From NCBI GenBank assembly GCA_019637815.1, contig JAHBUZ010000030.1:1-43977 (forward strand): a stretch of 43,977 nucleotides of DNA. Reading direction: 5' to 3'. Origin of the DNA: Chloroflexota bacterium. GTDB lineage: Bacteria > Chloroflexota > Limnocylindria > Limnocylindrales > CSP1-4. The first letter of the stretch is position 1, and each line of letters begins with the position of its first letter. A program made the translations under genes and the position numbers. The notes below the pieces were generated by a model. It saw nothing but the letters and a program-made list of their open reading frames with translations. It was not told where the DNA came from and made no database searches. This document shows positions 7,184 through 15,757 of the stretch, piece by piece.

Positions 7184-9481
7184 AGAGCCCGATCCGGTCC
7201 CCGGCGCGTCGACCGTTCGGCGCGTCGGCGGACCCGGTTGTAGGCTCGCGGCATGCGACGCCCGCGCATCCCGATGCTGGTCACTCTGCTGGGCTGTCTC
7301 GTCCTGGGCGCCCAGGGAGCGGCCGCCGCCGATCCCACCGCGGGCCCCGGTCGCTGGGTGCCCCGACCCACGGACACCTTCCAGTACCAGCTCTCCGGTC
7401 GCATCGACCTGACCGTCGACGCGACCGTGTTCGACCTCGACGCGTTCGAGACGCCCCGCAGCACGATCCGGAAGATCCACGCGAGCGGTCGGCGAGCCAT
7501 CTGCTACATCGACGCGGGGACCTGGGAGTCCTACCGGCCGGACAAGGGTCGCTATCCCGCACGCATCCTGGGCAAGCGCGTGGACGGCTGGCCCGACGAG
7601 CGATGGGTGGATATCCGCCGCCTGGACATCCTCAAGCCGATCATCCGCGACCGCGTCGATCGATGCGCCCGCAAGGGCTTCGACGGGGTCGAGTACGACT
7701 GGACGGACAGCTACCTGCACGACACGGGCTTCCCGCTCACGCGCGCCCACCAGCTGACGTTCGACCGATGGCTCGCCTGGGTGGCCCATGACCGAGGGCT
7801 CTCGGTGGGCCTCAAGAACAGCGGGCCGATCGTCAAGCCGCTCCTGCGGCACTTCGACTTCGTGGTCACCGAGGAGTGCTTCCAGTACCACGAGTGCGGG
7901 CTGTACCGACCGTTCCGCCAGGCGGGCAAGGCCCACTTCGACGTGGAGTACACGCTCCAGCGCCATGAGTTCTGCGACCGCGCACGGAACGCCGGCGTCA
8001 GCGCCGTCCGCAAGCGACTGTCCCTGAACGCCTGGCGCCGCGCCTGCTGATCCCGGTCGGTCGGCGGGCACGTCCGAGGGATCCGGGGTCGCGTCCTCTG
8101 GAGTCGGCACATCCGTCACCCAGAGGGTGAGGGCCCCGGACTCGCCACGACAGCCACGCGCCACGACACGCTGTCCGCGGGCTGCGGCGTCACCCAGACA
8201 GCTGCTCCGGGAGCCGACCCAGGACAGGTCCGCATCCCAGGTTCGCGTCCCATCGTGCGACACCGCGAGCCATGGCCAGCCGTCCCCTTGGGCATCCCAG
8301 CTGTCCCCGACCACCAGCAAGGTCGACCCCGCGACCACGAGGCGACGAGTGAAGGCTGCCTGCATGTCCATCACCTTCGACCAGGTGCCGTCGGCTTCCA
8401 GGCGCCAGACACCCAGGCGATTGCCCATCGAGCGACCTCCGGGACTGTCGTCGTCGCTCGCGAAGACCACCGTGTCACCGGCCCACGCCAGACCCTCGGA
8501 CCCGCCCCACTCGGAGTACGGGGGCACATCCGCCACCTCGCGCCACTCGATGCCATCGGCCGACGCGAGGACCTTCGTGGGCCCGCCGCTGGTGGCAAGG
8601 AGACCGATCGGCGTCTTCACGAGCAGGTCGATCGACGCGTAGCCACCCCGGCCCCGGAAGGCATGGTTGGACCGGCGGCGCCAGCTGCGGCCATCCTCGC
8701 TGCTCCAGACCAGGAGACCGTGATGCGGCACGCGCCGCCACCATTCGGTGCTCCGAGCAGCGAGTCCACTGAGACCCGGCACGCTTCCCCCTGCCCCACA
8801 GCACGGGTCGATGGAGGCGAACAGGACCAGACGGCCACCGACGGCTGCGATGGTCGCGGGCGCCACGCGCCACTGACCCGGTCGACCCTCGCGGAGCCGC
8901 CATCGGAACCGGGCCGGGCGTGACCACCGTGTCCCGTCCCGCGTCCGCCAGATCCGCATCGAGATGATCCGGGGATCACGACGCCATCCACGCGGCGTCT
9001 CCACGATCAGGAGGTCGCGTCGGAAGGCCAGGAGTCGCGATGGGTCGCCCGTCATGCCCTTTGGCAAGCGCACGCGTTGCCAGTCGGTCCCATCCGCGGA
9101 CAGCCAGAGACGCTGGGCCCGGTCGTTGCCATCCTGCTCGAGTGCCGCGAAGCCGCCCGCCCAGGTCGTGAGTCCGGTGAGCGACCGGTCCCGCGCGAGC
9201 GGGATCTCCGCACGCCGCCATGGCAGGCCGGTCGGCACGTCACTGGGGCCCGGTCGCGGTGGGAACGCCGGCGTCTCGCCTGGCGTCGGCACGACCCAGG
9301 TGCTCGACGCCGCCGACGGCCCTGGCGAGCTGGATGGGACGACCGATGCCGGTGGCGATGGAGCCACCGACGGAGCGGGGGCCACCGACGGCGAAGGCAC
9401 CGGCGAGCCCTCCTGGGCACCGACGGGCACCCCCACGACCGACCAGGCCACGAGCACGCACACGACACGCAGCAGACGCAT
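6716..9481 (-). CDS. Secreted beta-propeller-like protein; frame lacks a stop and runs antisense to 6716
   Basis: Only the first part (9481 down to about 8050, some 475 residues) looks like real protein. It has a signal peptide (MRLLRVVCVLVAWSVVGVPVGAQ), a Pro/Ser/Ala-rich linker, then blades carrying S-x-D-G-x-x-W motifs (WLSADGTDW, WSSEDGRSW, VLASADGIEW, VSHDGTRTW) as in sialidase/BNR-type propellers. ATG at 9481 has AGGGG upstream. After a proline-rich stretch (PTPEDATPDPSDVP) no stop occurs, and the frame passes codon-for-codon antisense through the GH114 gene and part of the gene at 6434, ending at 6716. The natural C-terminus was probably near 8050 and the stop has been lost or shifted out of frame. 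Function unknown; extracellular binding is a guess. Confidence 0.5.
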   Translation of the reverse strand: MRLLRVVCVLVAWSVVGVPVGAQEGSPVPSPSVAPAPSVAPSPPASVVPSSSPGPSAASSTWVVPTPGETPAFPPRPGPSDVPTGLPWRRAEIPLARDRSLTGLTTWAGGFAALEQDGNDRAQRLWLSADGTDWQRVRLPKGMTGDPSRLLAFRRDLLIVETPRGWRRDPRIISMRIWRTRDGTRWSRPARFRWRLREGRPGQWRVAPATIAAVGGRLVLFASIDPCCGAGGSVPGLSGLAARSTEWWRRVPHHGLLVWSSEDGRSWRRRSNHAFRGRGGYASIDLLVKTPIGLLATSGGPTKVLASADGIEWREVADVPPYSEWGGSEGLAWAGDTVVFASDDDSPGGRSMGNRLGVWRLEADGTWSKVMDMQAAFTRRLVVAGSTLLVVGDSWDAQGDGWPWLAVSHDGTRTWDADLSWVGSRSSCLGDAAARGQRVVARGCRGESGALTLWVTDVPTPEDATPDPSDVPADRPGSAGAAPGVQGQSLADGADAGVPCAVAELMALERVLHVEVGLARLAERSVQPALVVLEALLGDHEVEVPQERLDDRPAVLEAHREPSVMGHPGEPSVERQLVGAREREARVVQVAVRPVVLDPVEALAGASIDAVADDRLEDVQAADIHPSLVGPAVHALAQDACGIATLVRPVGLPGPRVDVADGSPTARVDLPDRAAGRLERVEVEHGRVDGQVDATGELVLEGVRGSGHPATGARGGIGGGRSLGAQDETAQQSDQHRDARASHAASLQPGPPTRRTVDAPGTGSGSLAAHRAGQAQVAGRDILHARDAQERVVQVRIHPETRGHTVEPEGLHVTQIGVGHLHHDLAPVQLQVVVRAVDEDGQLRPRVRDRGRGALGDVADLERAGTTRIVAHEDDPVAVPASTIVRRITVAVLVPARRVIEVRVGGDRERKDPLVGLEAHH
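7241..7246 (+). promoter_or_regulatory. -10 box of a leaderless promoter (TAGGCT)
   Basis: TAGGCT is followed by exactly 6 nt and then the ATG at 7253. No Shine-Dalgarno is present. This fits initiation on a leaderless transcript. Confidence 0.55.
7253..8050 (+). CDS. GH114-like secreted glycosidase (endo-alpha-1,4-polygalactosaminidase family)
   Basis: 265 residues: signal peptide (MLVTLLGCLVLGAQGAAA), then a TIM-barrel domain of the GH114/TM1410 group. Diagnostic stretches are FQYQLSGRIDL (residues 43-53), ICYIDAGTWESYRPD (83-97) and GFDGVEYDWTDSY (142-154); the acidic residues in the last are the expected active-site region. The family includes enzymes that cut galactosaminoglycan chains of fungal and bacterial exopolysaccharides. 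The true substrate here is unknown. Length and motif order are normal, so it looks intact. Transcription is probably leaderless. A long frame on the other strand crosses the whole gene (see 6716-9481), but coding evidence favours this strand here. Confidence 0.88.
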   Translation: MRRPRIPMLVTLLGCLVLGAQGAAAADPTAGPGRWVPRPTDTFQYQLSGRIDLTVDATVFDLDAFETPRSTIRKIHASGRRAICYIDAGTWESYRPDKGRYPARILGKRVDGWPDERWVDIRRLDILKPIIRDRVDRCARKGFDGVEYDWTDSYLHDTGFPLTRAHQLTFDRWLAWVAHDRGLSVGLKNSGPIVKPLLRHFDFVVTEECFQYHECGLYRPFRQAGKAHFDVEYTLQRHEFCDRARNAGVSAVRKRLSLNAWRRAC

Positions 9482-9559
9482 GTCCCCTGGGACGCCCGTG
9501 ACCGCGCGATGTCACGGATGCCGGGCGGCGGCGCGCGTGCACAGGAACTTCGCCTGACG

Positions 9560-9565
9560 TAGATT
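9560..9565 (+). promoter_or_regulatory. -10 box of a leaderless promoter (TAGATT)
   Basis: TAGATT, then 6 nt, then the GTG start at 9572. No Shine-Dalgarno is present. It should drive the MarR-ABC exporter operon. Confidence 0.55.
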
Positions 9566-9571
9566 ATCCAC

Positions 9572-10051
9572 GTGACACGAAATATCGACGCAGACGACCC
9601 GGATCGCCAGCGGCTCACGGACGAGCTGCTCGATGCGCTCACGGCGTGGACCCCCCGCGACCGGTGCCGGATGCTCGCGGGCTGGCAGCGCGGCGGCTTC
9701 AGCCTCGCGCATCTGAATGTCGTCGCGCTCCTGGAGCTCCATGGTCCGCTGCCCATGGGCCGACTCGCGGAGGCGCTCGACGTCTCCGTCGCGAGCGCGA
9801 CGGGCATCGTGGGGCGCATGGAGGATCGTGGGCTCGTCACGCGCCAGGGCTCCACGTCCGACCGGCGCGTGGTGGAGGTCCACCTCGCCGATGGCGCCGG
9901 GGACCTGTTCGGCACGCTCCAGGCACAGCGGCGAGAGCATCTGCGGGACGTCCTGGCGCACGTCACCGACACGGACATGACCGCGCTGCTCCAGGGCGTC
10001 CGTGCCCTGCGTGCCGCCCGCGCACGACTCGATGCGGCGGACGAGCCGTGA
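9572..10051 (+). CDS. MarR-family transcriptional regulator
   Basis: 159 residues with a canonical MarR winged helix: FSLAHLNVVALLELHGPLPMGRLAEALDVSVASATGIVGRMEDRGLVTRQ with the SDRRVVEVHLAD wing. GTG start at 9572 follows the TAGATT box by 6 nt. Its stop overlaps the GTG of the exporter subunit downstream (GTGA at 10048-10051), so regulator and transporter are translationally coupled. MarR proteins in this position usually repress their own operon and release it on binding a drug or phenolic compound; the ligand is unknown. I see no clear palindrome over the promoter. Confidence 0.9.
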   Translation: MTRNIDADDPDRQRLTDELLDALTAWTPRDRCRMLAGWQRGGFSLAHLNVVALLELHGPLPMGRLAEALDVSVASATGIVGRMEDRGLVTRQGSTSDRRVVEVHLADGAGDLFGTLQAQRREHLRDVLAHVTDTDMTALLQGVRALRAARARLDAADEP

Positions 10052-11790
10052 TCGGTCTGCTGCGGACCTACCTCCAGCCGTACCGCGGGCTGGTGGGCCT
10101 GGTCATCGTGATGCTCCTGGTCCAGGCGCTCGCGACCCTTGCCCTGCCGGCCCTCAACGCGGACATCATCGACCAGGGCATCGCCCAAGGGGACAACGAC
10201 CGCATCCTCGTCATCGGTGGCGTGATGCTCATCGTGACGCTGGTCATGGCGGTCGCCGCGGTCCTCGCGGTCTACTGGAGCGCACGTGTCGCGATGGGCT
10301 TCGGGCGGGACCTCCGCGCCGCCATCTTCCGGACGGTGGAGACGTTCTCGCAGGTGGAGGTCGTGCGGTTCGGATCCGCGTCGCTCATCACCCGCAACAC
10401 GAACGACGTCCAGCAGGTCCAGACGCTCGTGTTCATGGCCCTCACGATCATCATCACCGGCCCGATCATGATCGTGGGCGGCATCATCATGGCCCTCCGC
10501 GAGGACGTGGCGCTGTCCGCGCTGCTGCTGCTCATCCTGCCCGCGATGGCGGTCGTCATCGGGCTCACGATGGTCCGCGCGGTGCCCCTGTTCCAGGCCA
10601 TGCAGCAGCGCATCGACCGCATCAACCAGGTGATGCGCGAGACGTTGTCCGGCGTCCGGGTCATCCGCGCCTTCGTGCGCACGCGCCACGAGGAAGCCCG
10701 CTTCGCGGTCGCCAACCAGGACGTGTTCCTGGCGGGTCTCGGCGTGAACCGCCTGTTCGCGGTGACCATCCCGGCGCTCACCCTGATCATGAACCTCGCG
10801 TCCGTGGCGGTCCTCTGGTTCGGCGCGATGCGCGTCATGGACGGGGCGATGGGCATCGGCAACCTGACCGCGTTCCTCCAGTACGTGCTCCAGATCATGT
10901 TCTCGGTGCTGACCGCGATCATGATGTTCATCCTGGTCCCGCGCGCCGCGGTCTCGTCCGGGCGTATCCGGGAGGTGCTGGAGACCCGGCCCGCGATCAC
11001 CGATCCTGCCACGCCGACGGTGCCCGCCGTGGACGGTCCGGACCGCGGGGTCGTGGAACTCCGGGACGTCACCTTCCGCTACCCGGGCGCGGAGGAGCCG
11101 GTCCTCACGGGCATCAGCTTCCGCGCGGAGCGTGGTGCGACCACGGCCATCGTGGGCAGCACGGGCAGCGGCAAGACCACGCTCATCGACCTCATCCCGC
11201 GCCTGACGGACGCCTCGGACGGAACGGTCCTGGTGGACGGCGTGGATGTCCGCGATCAGGCCCGGCCCGCACTGTGGCGACGCATCGGGTTCGTGCCCCA
11301 GAAGGCGTACCTGTTCAGCGGCAGCGTGGCCAGCAACCTGCGCTATGGCGACGAGGCGGCCACGGACGAGCAGCTATGGCAGGCGCTGGACGTGGCCCAG
11401 GCACGCGACTTCGTCGAGGCCATGGATGACGGGCTCGGCGCGTCCATCGCGCAGGGCGGCACCAACGTCTCGGGTGGCCAGCGACAGCGGCTCGCCATCG
11501 CGCGGGCGATCGTCCACGCGCCCGACATCTTCGTGTTCGACGACAGCTTCTCGGCGCTCGACATGGCGACCGACGCACGGCTCCGGCGGGCGCTCGCCCG
11601 TGAGCTGGCCCACGCGACGGTCATCATCGTGGCGCAGCGCGTGGGCACGATCATGGATGCCGACCGGATCGTGGTGCTCGATGCGGGTCGCGTCGTGGGC
11701 GTGGGTACCCACGAGGAGCTGCTGGCGAGCAACAAGACCTACCGCGAGATCGTGAGCTCCCAGCTCGAGCGCACGGAGCTCGCGGCATGA
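10048..11790 (+). CDS. Heterodimeric ABC exporter, subunit with degenerate Walker B
   Basis: 580 residues: six membrane helices followed by a nucleotide-binding domain, a type IV (MsbA-like) half-transporter. Walker A is GSTGSGKTT (about residue 368) and the signature is canonical, VSGGQRQR. The Walker B is FVFDDSFSALD, with Asp where the catalytic Glu should be, and the switch His is replaced by Gln (VAQRVGT). These are the hallmarks of the TM287-type subunit of heterodimeric exporters, which has one inactive ATP site. The start is the GTG overlapping the marR stop. The next gene encodes the partner. Likely role: export of drugs or lipids under MarR control; substrate unknown. Confidence 0.92.
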   Translation: MIGLLRTYLQPYRGLVGLVIVMLLVQALATLALPALNADIIDQGIAQGDNDRILVIGGVMLIVTLVMAVAAVLAVYWSARVAMGFGRDLRAAIFRTVETFSQVEVVRFGSASLITRNTNDVQQVQTLVFMALTIIITGPIMIVGGIIMALREDVALSALLLLILPAMAVVIGLTMVRAVPLFQAMQQRIDRINQVMRETLSGVRVIRAFVRTRHEEARFAVANQDVFLAGLGVNRLFAVTIPALTLIMNLASVAVLWFGAMRVMDGAMGIGNLTAFLQYVLQIMFSVLTAIMMFILVPRAAVSSGRIREVLETRPAITDPATPTVPAVDGPDRGVVELRDVTFRYPGAEEPVLTGISFRAERGATTAIVGSTGSGKTTLIDLIPRLTDASDGTVLVDGVDVRDQARPALWRRIGFVPQKAYLFSGSVASNLRYGDEAATDEQLWQALDVAQARDFVEAMDDGLGASIAQGGTNVSGGQRQRLAIARAIVHAPDIFVFDDSFSALDMATDARLRRALARELAHATVIIVAQRVGTIMDADRIVVLDAGRVVGVGTHEELLASNKTYREIVSSQLERTELAA

Positions 11791-13703
11791 GCCGGGGTCC
11801 GGGCACGAGCGGTGGCGATCGCCCGACGGGCGGTCCCGGCGCCGGCACATCCCCGCCCGGCGGCGTGCCCGGGCGACGTGGTGGCGGCCCCGGGATGATG
11901 GGCATGAGCATGGGCATGCCCACGGAGCGATCGAACGACTTCCGGGGCACCGTCCGACGGCTGCTGGGTCAGCTCCGACCGGAGGCGCCGCTGATCCTCC
12001 TGGTGATCGTGCTCGCGATCGGCAGCGTCCTGTTCGCGGTGCTCGGCCCACGCATCCTGGGCGAGGCGACGGACGTGGTCGTGGCCGGGATGTGGCCCGG
12101 CGCCGGCGGTGTGGACATGGGCGTGCTGGCGGAGGTGCTGCTGCGGCTCGCCGGCGTCTACGTGCTCAGCTCGGTGCTCGGCTGGGCCCAGGCGTGGATC
12201 ATGGCCGGCATCACCCAGCGGACCGTGTATCGCCTGCGCGAGCAGGTCGAGCAGAAGCTCGGCCGGCTCCCTCTGCGCACCTTCGACGCACGGCCCCGGG
12301 GCGAGCTGCTGAGCCGGGTCACCAACGACATCGACAACATCGGCCAGGTGCTCCAGCAGAGCCTCACCCAGCTCATCACGGCCATCCTGACCATCGTGGG
12401 CGTGCTCGCGATGATGCTCCTCATCAGCCCGCTGCTCGCCGTGGTGTCCCTGCTCGCGGTCCCCGTGAGCATGCTCGTGACCGTGCTCATCGCGCGTCGC
12501 GCACAGCCCCAGTTCCGGACCCAGTGGGCATCCACGGGTGTCCTCAACGGCCACATCGAGGAGATGCACACGGGGCACACCGTCGTCCAGGTGTTCGGTC
12601 GTCAGGCGGAGGCCATCGCCACCTTCGACGCGGAGAACGAGCGGCTCTACCAGTCGAGCTACCGGGCGCAGGCGATCTCCGGCCTCATCCAGCCGGCGCT
12701 CAACATCGTGTCCAACCTCAACTACGTAATCATCGCGGTCATCGGTGGTCTCCAGGTCACGGCCGGCGCCATGAGCCTCGGCGGTGTCGTGGCGTTCATC
12801 CAGTACGCGCGCCAGTTCACGTTCCCCATCCTCCAGACCGCGAGCATCGCCAACGTGCTCCAGTCCGCCGTCGCGTCCGCGGAGCGGGTGTTCGAGCTGC
12901 TCGACGAGCCGGAGGAGACCGCGGATCCGACGACGCCCATGACCCTCGACCACGTGGCGGGCCATGTCCGGTTCGAGGACGTCTCGTTCCGCTACCTGCC
13001 GGAGCGGCCGCTCATCAGCGACCTGTCACTCGATGTGGCACCCGGCCGCACCGTGGCCATCGTGGGACCGACGGGCGCCGGCAAGACGACGCTCGTCAAC
13101 CTGCTGATGCGCTTCTATGACGTGGACGAGGGTGCCATCACGCTCGATGGCGTGGACATCCGCCAGCTCACGCGCGACCAGCTCCGGGGGAGCTTCGGGA
13201 TGGTGCTCCAGGACACGTGGCTGTTCCACGGCACCATCCGCGACAACCTGCGGTACGGCCGACTGGAGGCCACGGACGAGGAGCTCCTCGCGGCCGCGGA
13301 GGCGGCACACGTCGACCACTTCGTGCGCACCCTGCCGGACGGCTATGACACGATCATCGATGACGACGCGTCCAACCTGTCCGCGGGTGAGAAGCAGCTC
13401 CTGACCATCGCGCGCGCATTCCTGGCCGACCCGCCGATGCTCATCCTCGATGAGGCGACGAGCTCCGTGGACACTCGTACGGAGGTGCTCATCCAGCGGG
13501 CCATGGCACGGCTCATGGAGGGCCGCACGACGTTCGTGATCGCGCATCGGCTGTCCACGATCCGCGATGCCCACACGATCCTGGTCATGGACGCGGGACG
13601 CATCGTGGAGCAGGGCACGCACGAGGAGCTGCTGGCGCGCGAGGGCGCCTACGCCGAGCTGTATCGAAGCCAGTTCGCGGGGCCGGTCGAGGACGCTGCC
13701 TGA
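11787..13703 (+). CDS. Heterodimeric ABC exporter, subunit with canonical Walker B
   Basis: 638 residues. A Gly/Pro/Met-rich N-terminal extension (residues 1-45, including MMGMSMGMP) precedes six membrane helices and an ATPase domain. Walker A is GPTGAGKTT (about 427), Walker B LILDEATSSVD with the catalytic Glu, and the switch His is present (IAHRLST). The signature is altered to NLSAGEKQL instead of LSGGQ. This complements subunit 1: its canonical signature pairs with this intact site, while this weak signature pairs with the partner's degenerate site, as in TM287/288 and BmrCD. ATG at 11787 overlaps the previous stop (ATGA). The two subunits should assemble as one exporter. Confidence 0.92.
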   Translation: MSRGPGTSGGDRPTGGPGAGTSPPGGVPGRRGGGPGMMGMSMGMPTERSNDFRGTVRRLLGQLRPEAPLILLVIVLAIGSVLFAVLGPRILGEATDVVVAGMWPGAGGVDMGVLAEVLLRLAGVYVLSSVLGWAQAWIMAGITQRTVYRLREQVEQKLGRLPLRTFDARPRGELLSRVTNDIDNIGQVLQQSLTQLITAILTIVGVLAMMLLISPLLAVVSLLAVPVSMLVTVLIARRAQPQFRTQWASTGVLNGHIEEMHTGHTVVQVFGRQAEAIATFDAENERLYQSSYRAQAISGLIQPALNIVSNLNYVIIAVIGGLQVTAGAMSLGGVVAFIQYARQFTFPILQTASIANVLQSAVASAERVFELLDEPEETADPTTPMTLDHVAGHVRFEDVSFRYLPERPLISDLSLDVAPGRTVAIVGPTGAGKTTLVNLLMRFYDVDEGAITLDGVDIRQLTRDQLRGSFGMVLQDTWLFHGTIRDNLRYGRLEATDEELLAAAEAAHVDHFVRTLPDGYDTIIDDDASNLSAGEKQLLTIARAFLADPPMLILDEATSSVDTRTEVLIQRAMARLMEGRTTFVIAHRLSTIRDAHTILVMDAGRIVEQGTHEELLAREGAYAELYRSQFAGPVEDAA

Positions 13704-13714
13704 GCCAGCAGGCC

Positions 13715-13783
13715 GGGCGCCGTCGCGGCCGCGATGAGCGAGCCGCGGGCGCGACCCGTGCGGCGCCCGACCCGGGATCCGGG
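13715..13783. terminator. Hairpin region between convergent genes
   Basis: Between the convergent exporter and SpoIID-domain genes, GGGCGCCG (13715-13722) pairs perfectly with CGGCGCCC (13761-13768), with further self-complementary sequence between them. CCCGG-GAT-CCGGG (13771-13783) follows. No T run is present. It is suited to terminating transcription from both sides, but the function is inferred. Confidence 0.45.
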
Positions 13784-15259
13784 CTAGTCGACCGCCTCCC
13801 GGAAGAACAGGGTGGAGCGCAGGTCCGTCCCGCTGCCGTTGTTGGCGTTGTAGACCTGCTTGAACAGCCAGCCGGCCACCTTCTTCTGGACGGCCTTGCC
13901 GTTCTTGGTGCCCTTGAGGGTCACCCAGGTGAGACGTCCGGAGATGCCCCGGTTGTTGGGCGCGGGCGTGGTGTCATCGGCATCCGCCGCGAGGGCCGCC
14001 GCACGCTTGGCCAGGAAGGTGCCCTCGGCCTCGATGGGCCAGCTGGTGAGCGTGCCCACGTTGGTGCGGCTGTCCTTCTTGAGGATCTTGGAGAGCTGGG
14101 TGAGGGTCAGGGGCTCGGTCGAATACATGAAGTTGGAGCCCATGTCGTAAGGTCGGCCGTCGTCATCGACGTCCGGCCCGCCCATGAGGTACTTGATCTG
14201 CGTGCCGGGCTTGCCGGACGCGACGGTGAACACGTTCATGGATGCCTCGGTCGCGCCACCGCCGGACGCGTGGTAGAAGGTCCGCGCGATGACCCACTGA
14301 CCGGACTTCTTCCACTTGACGACCTTGCCGGCCGACTCCCGGACGGCAAGGGAGGTCGCCGGCTTCTCACCCTTGACGCCCTTGTAGGACTGGCTGTCGC
14401 GCACGGACTGGACGTCGTAGACCAGGAAGCCGTTGGCTGGCTTGCGACCCGCGAGGAAGTAGCTGCGGGCCACGACCGCCTGGGCCTTGAGCGCCTCGAG
14501 CGGGTTGGACGGGCCCATCTCCTGGGGCACGACGGACCGGGCGAAGTCCTCGACGCCCACGTGGTTGACGATGCGGATCTTGCCGCCGACGCGGCCGATG
14601 CGCAGCACCCCCGCGTACGTGTCGAACTTGGCGCTGGGACGGATGAAGACCTGGAGGACCGCGGGTCCCGCGCCGGTCTGGACGGGCGTGACCTTGAGCT
14701 TCGCATCCGTGTCGGTGAAGCGGACGACCGGGGCGCCGGACGACTTCTGGACCTCCAGCGTCCAGGCACCGGTCTTGCCCTTGCCGATGAGCACCAGCCG
14801 ATCGGTCGAGTTGAAGACCCGGTCAGCGACCTGCGGGCTGTCCACCCTCCACTTGGACTTCTCTTCCGGCGACTTGATCACACCGCCACGCAGGAGCACC
14901 GTCTGGGCACCCTTCGTGGTGTAGCTCTTGACGACCAGGGCGCGGATGATGGGGTTCGGCTCGTCGATGTCCTTGAGCTTGGCGGGCGAGAAGTAGTGCT
15001 CGACGATCTCCTGGTACGTCTGGCCCGCCTTGGCACGCCCGGAGGCGCCGCGCTGGCTGAGACCGACGCCATGGTCGGTGCCGTAGCCCACGAACCGGAA
15101 CGCCGGCTCCGGTGCCGGCTCCTCGTCGGTGGCGGGTCGGGTGACGGTCGGGGTGGAGACTCGACCTGCGGGAGTGGCAGCGGACGCGGGCATCGCCAGG
15201 GCGATCGCGAACAGGCTTGCCAGACCGAGGGACAGGCGGAGACGGCTCGGGCTGCTCAT
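13784..15259 (-). CDS. Secreted SpoIID/LytB-domain protein
   Basis: 491 residues with a signal peptide (LSLGLASLFAIALAMPASAA). Two hallmark regions of SpoIID/LytB are present. The GYGTDHGVGLSQRGASGRAKAGQTY motif lies at residues 58-82, and the catalytic region with E247 (SVVPQEM, then EALKAQAVVARSY) follows later. The GHGVG-like motif therefore precedes the catalytic region, opposite to Bacillus SpoIID but as in many actinobacterial relatives. SpoIID is a lytic transglycosylase that degrades denuded peptidoglycan glycans. A non-sporulation role such as cell-wall turnover is likely, since no other sporulation gene is visible. The ATG at 15259 has a CATCCT box 6 nt upstream and no ribosome site. 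Confidence 0.85.
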   Translation of the reverse strand: MSSPSRLRLSLGLASLFAIALAMPASAATPAGRVSTPTVTRPATDEEPAPEPAFRFVGYGTDHGVGLSQRGASGRAKAGQTYQEIVEHYFSPAKLKDIDEPNPIIRALVVKSYTTKGAQTVLLRGGVIKSPEEKSKWRVDSPQVADRVFNSTDRLVLIGKGKTGAWTLEVQKSSGAPVVRFTDTDAKLKVTPVQTGAGPAVLQVFIRPSAKFDTYAGVLRIGRVGGKIRIVNHVGVEDFARSVVPQEMGPSNPLEALKAQAVVARSYFLAGRKPANGFLVYDVQSVRDSQSYKGVKGEKPATSLAVRESAGKVVKWKKSGQWVIARTFYHASGGGATEASMNVFTVASGKPGTQIKYLMGGPDVDDDGRPYDMGSNFMYSTEPLTLTQLSKILKKDSRTNVGTLTSWPIEAEGTFLAKRAAALAADADDTTPAPNNRGISGRLTWVTLKGTKNGKAVQKKVAGWLFKQVYNANNGSGTDLRSTLFFREAVD

Positions 15260-15757
15260 CGGCCGAGGATGCCGGCCGGGCGCGGGCCGGAGCCATGGCC
15301 CGGTCGTCGGGCAGGTCCTGACCCGATGGGGCCACGCGCGGACCGGTCGGCGCACCCCGATCCACCGGCACGAGCCGGATGTGCGGGGCGGTCCGGATGT
15401 GCGGCGCGCACGCGGGCACGCCGATGGACAGGAGCTGACGACCACGCACGCCCAACACGGCTGGGCGCCGTCGCGCGGTCGCGGACGCTGGGCACGGGCA
15501 TCGTCCACCTTGCGACGGTTCTTCCGCCCCAGGGGCACTCGGGGCGGACCTCCTCGACGATACCAGCCCGGGGCAACCCCACCCGTCGGTGCGTCGGCGT
15601 GGCCCCTCGCTCGCCGGACATCCCCACGGAGGCGGTGGTCCCACGATCCACGAGACGTCCGATGGCGGGCATCCCGGCGCTCGCCTATCCTCGCGGTGGC
15701 CCGGTCGAACGCTCGACCACCGCTGGACGTGACGCCAGCCATCCCATCGGAGGTGTC
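15260..15757. other. 498-bp gene-free stretch between divergent genes
   Basis: No convincing coding sequence on either strand; frames here have an unprotein-like Arg/Pro/Ala composition. It contains a near-tandem repeat (CCGGATGTGCGG twice, around 15375-15405) and a hairpin whose stem CCGCCCC (15524-15530) pairs with GGGGCGG (15541-15547). GGAGG at 15749-15753 is the ribosome site of the next gene. The stretch is long for this compact region, and a small RNA or regulatory leader is possible but unsupported. Confidence 0.4.

Noticed and set aside
9052..10689. 545-codon minus-strand frame over marR and the exporter start
   Set aside because: Both MarR and ABC motifs on the plus strand are unambiguous, and the promoter signal fits the plus strand.
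14270..15757. Long in-frame extension upstream of the lipoprotein start
   Set aside because: It is antisense to the SpoIID-domain gene, and the GTG at 15758 has a good ribosome site followed by a signal peptide.
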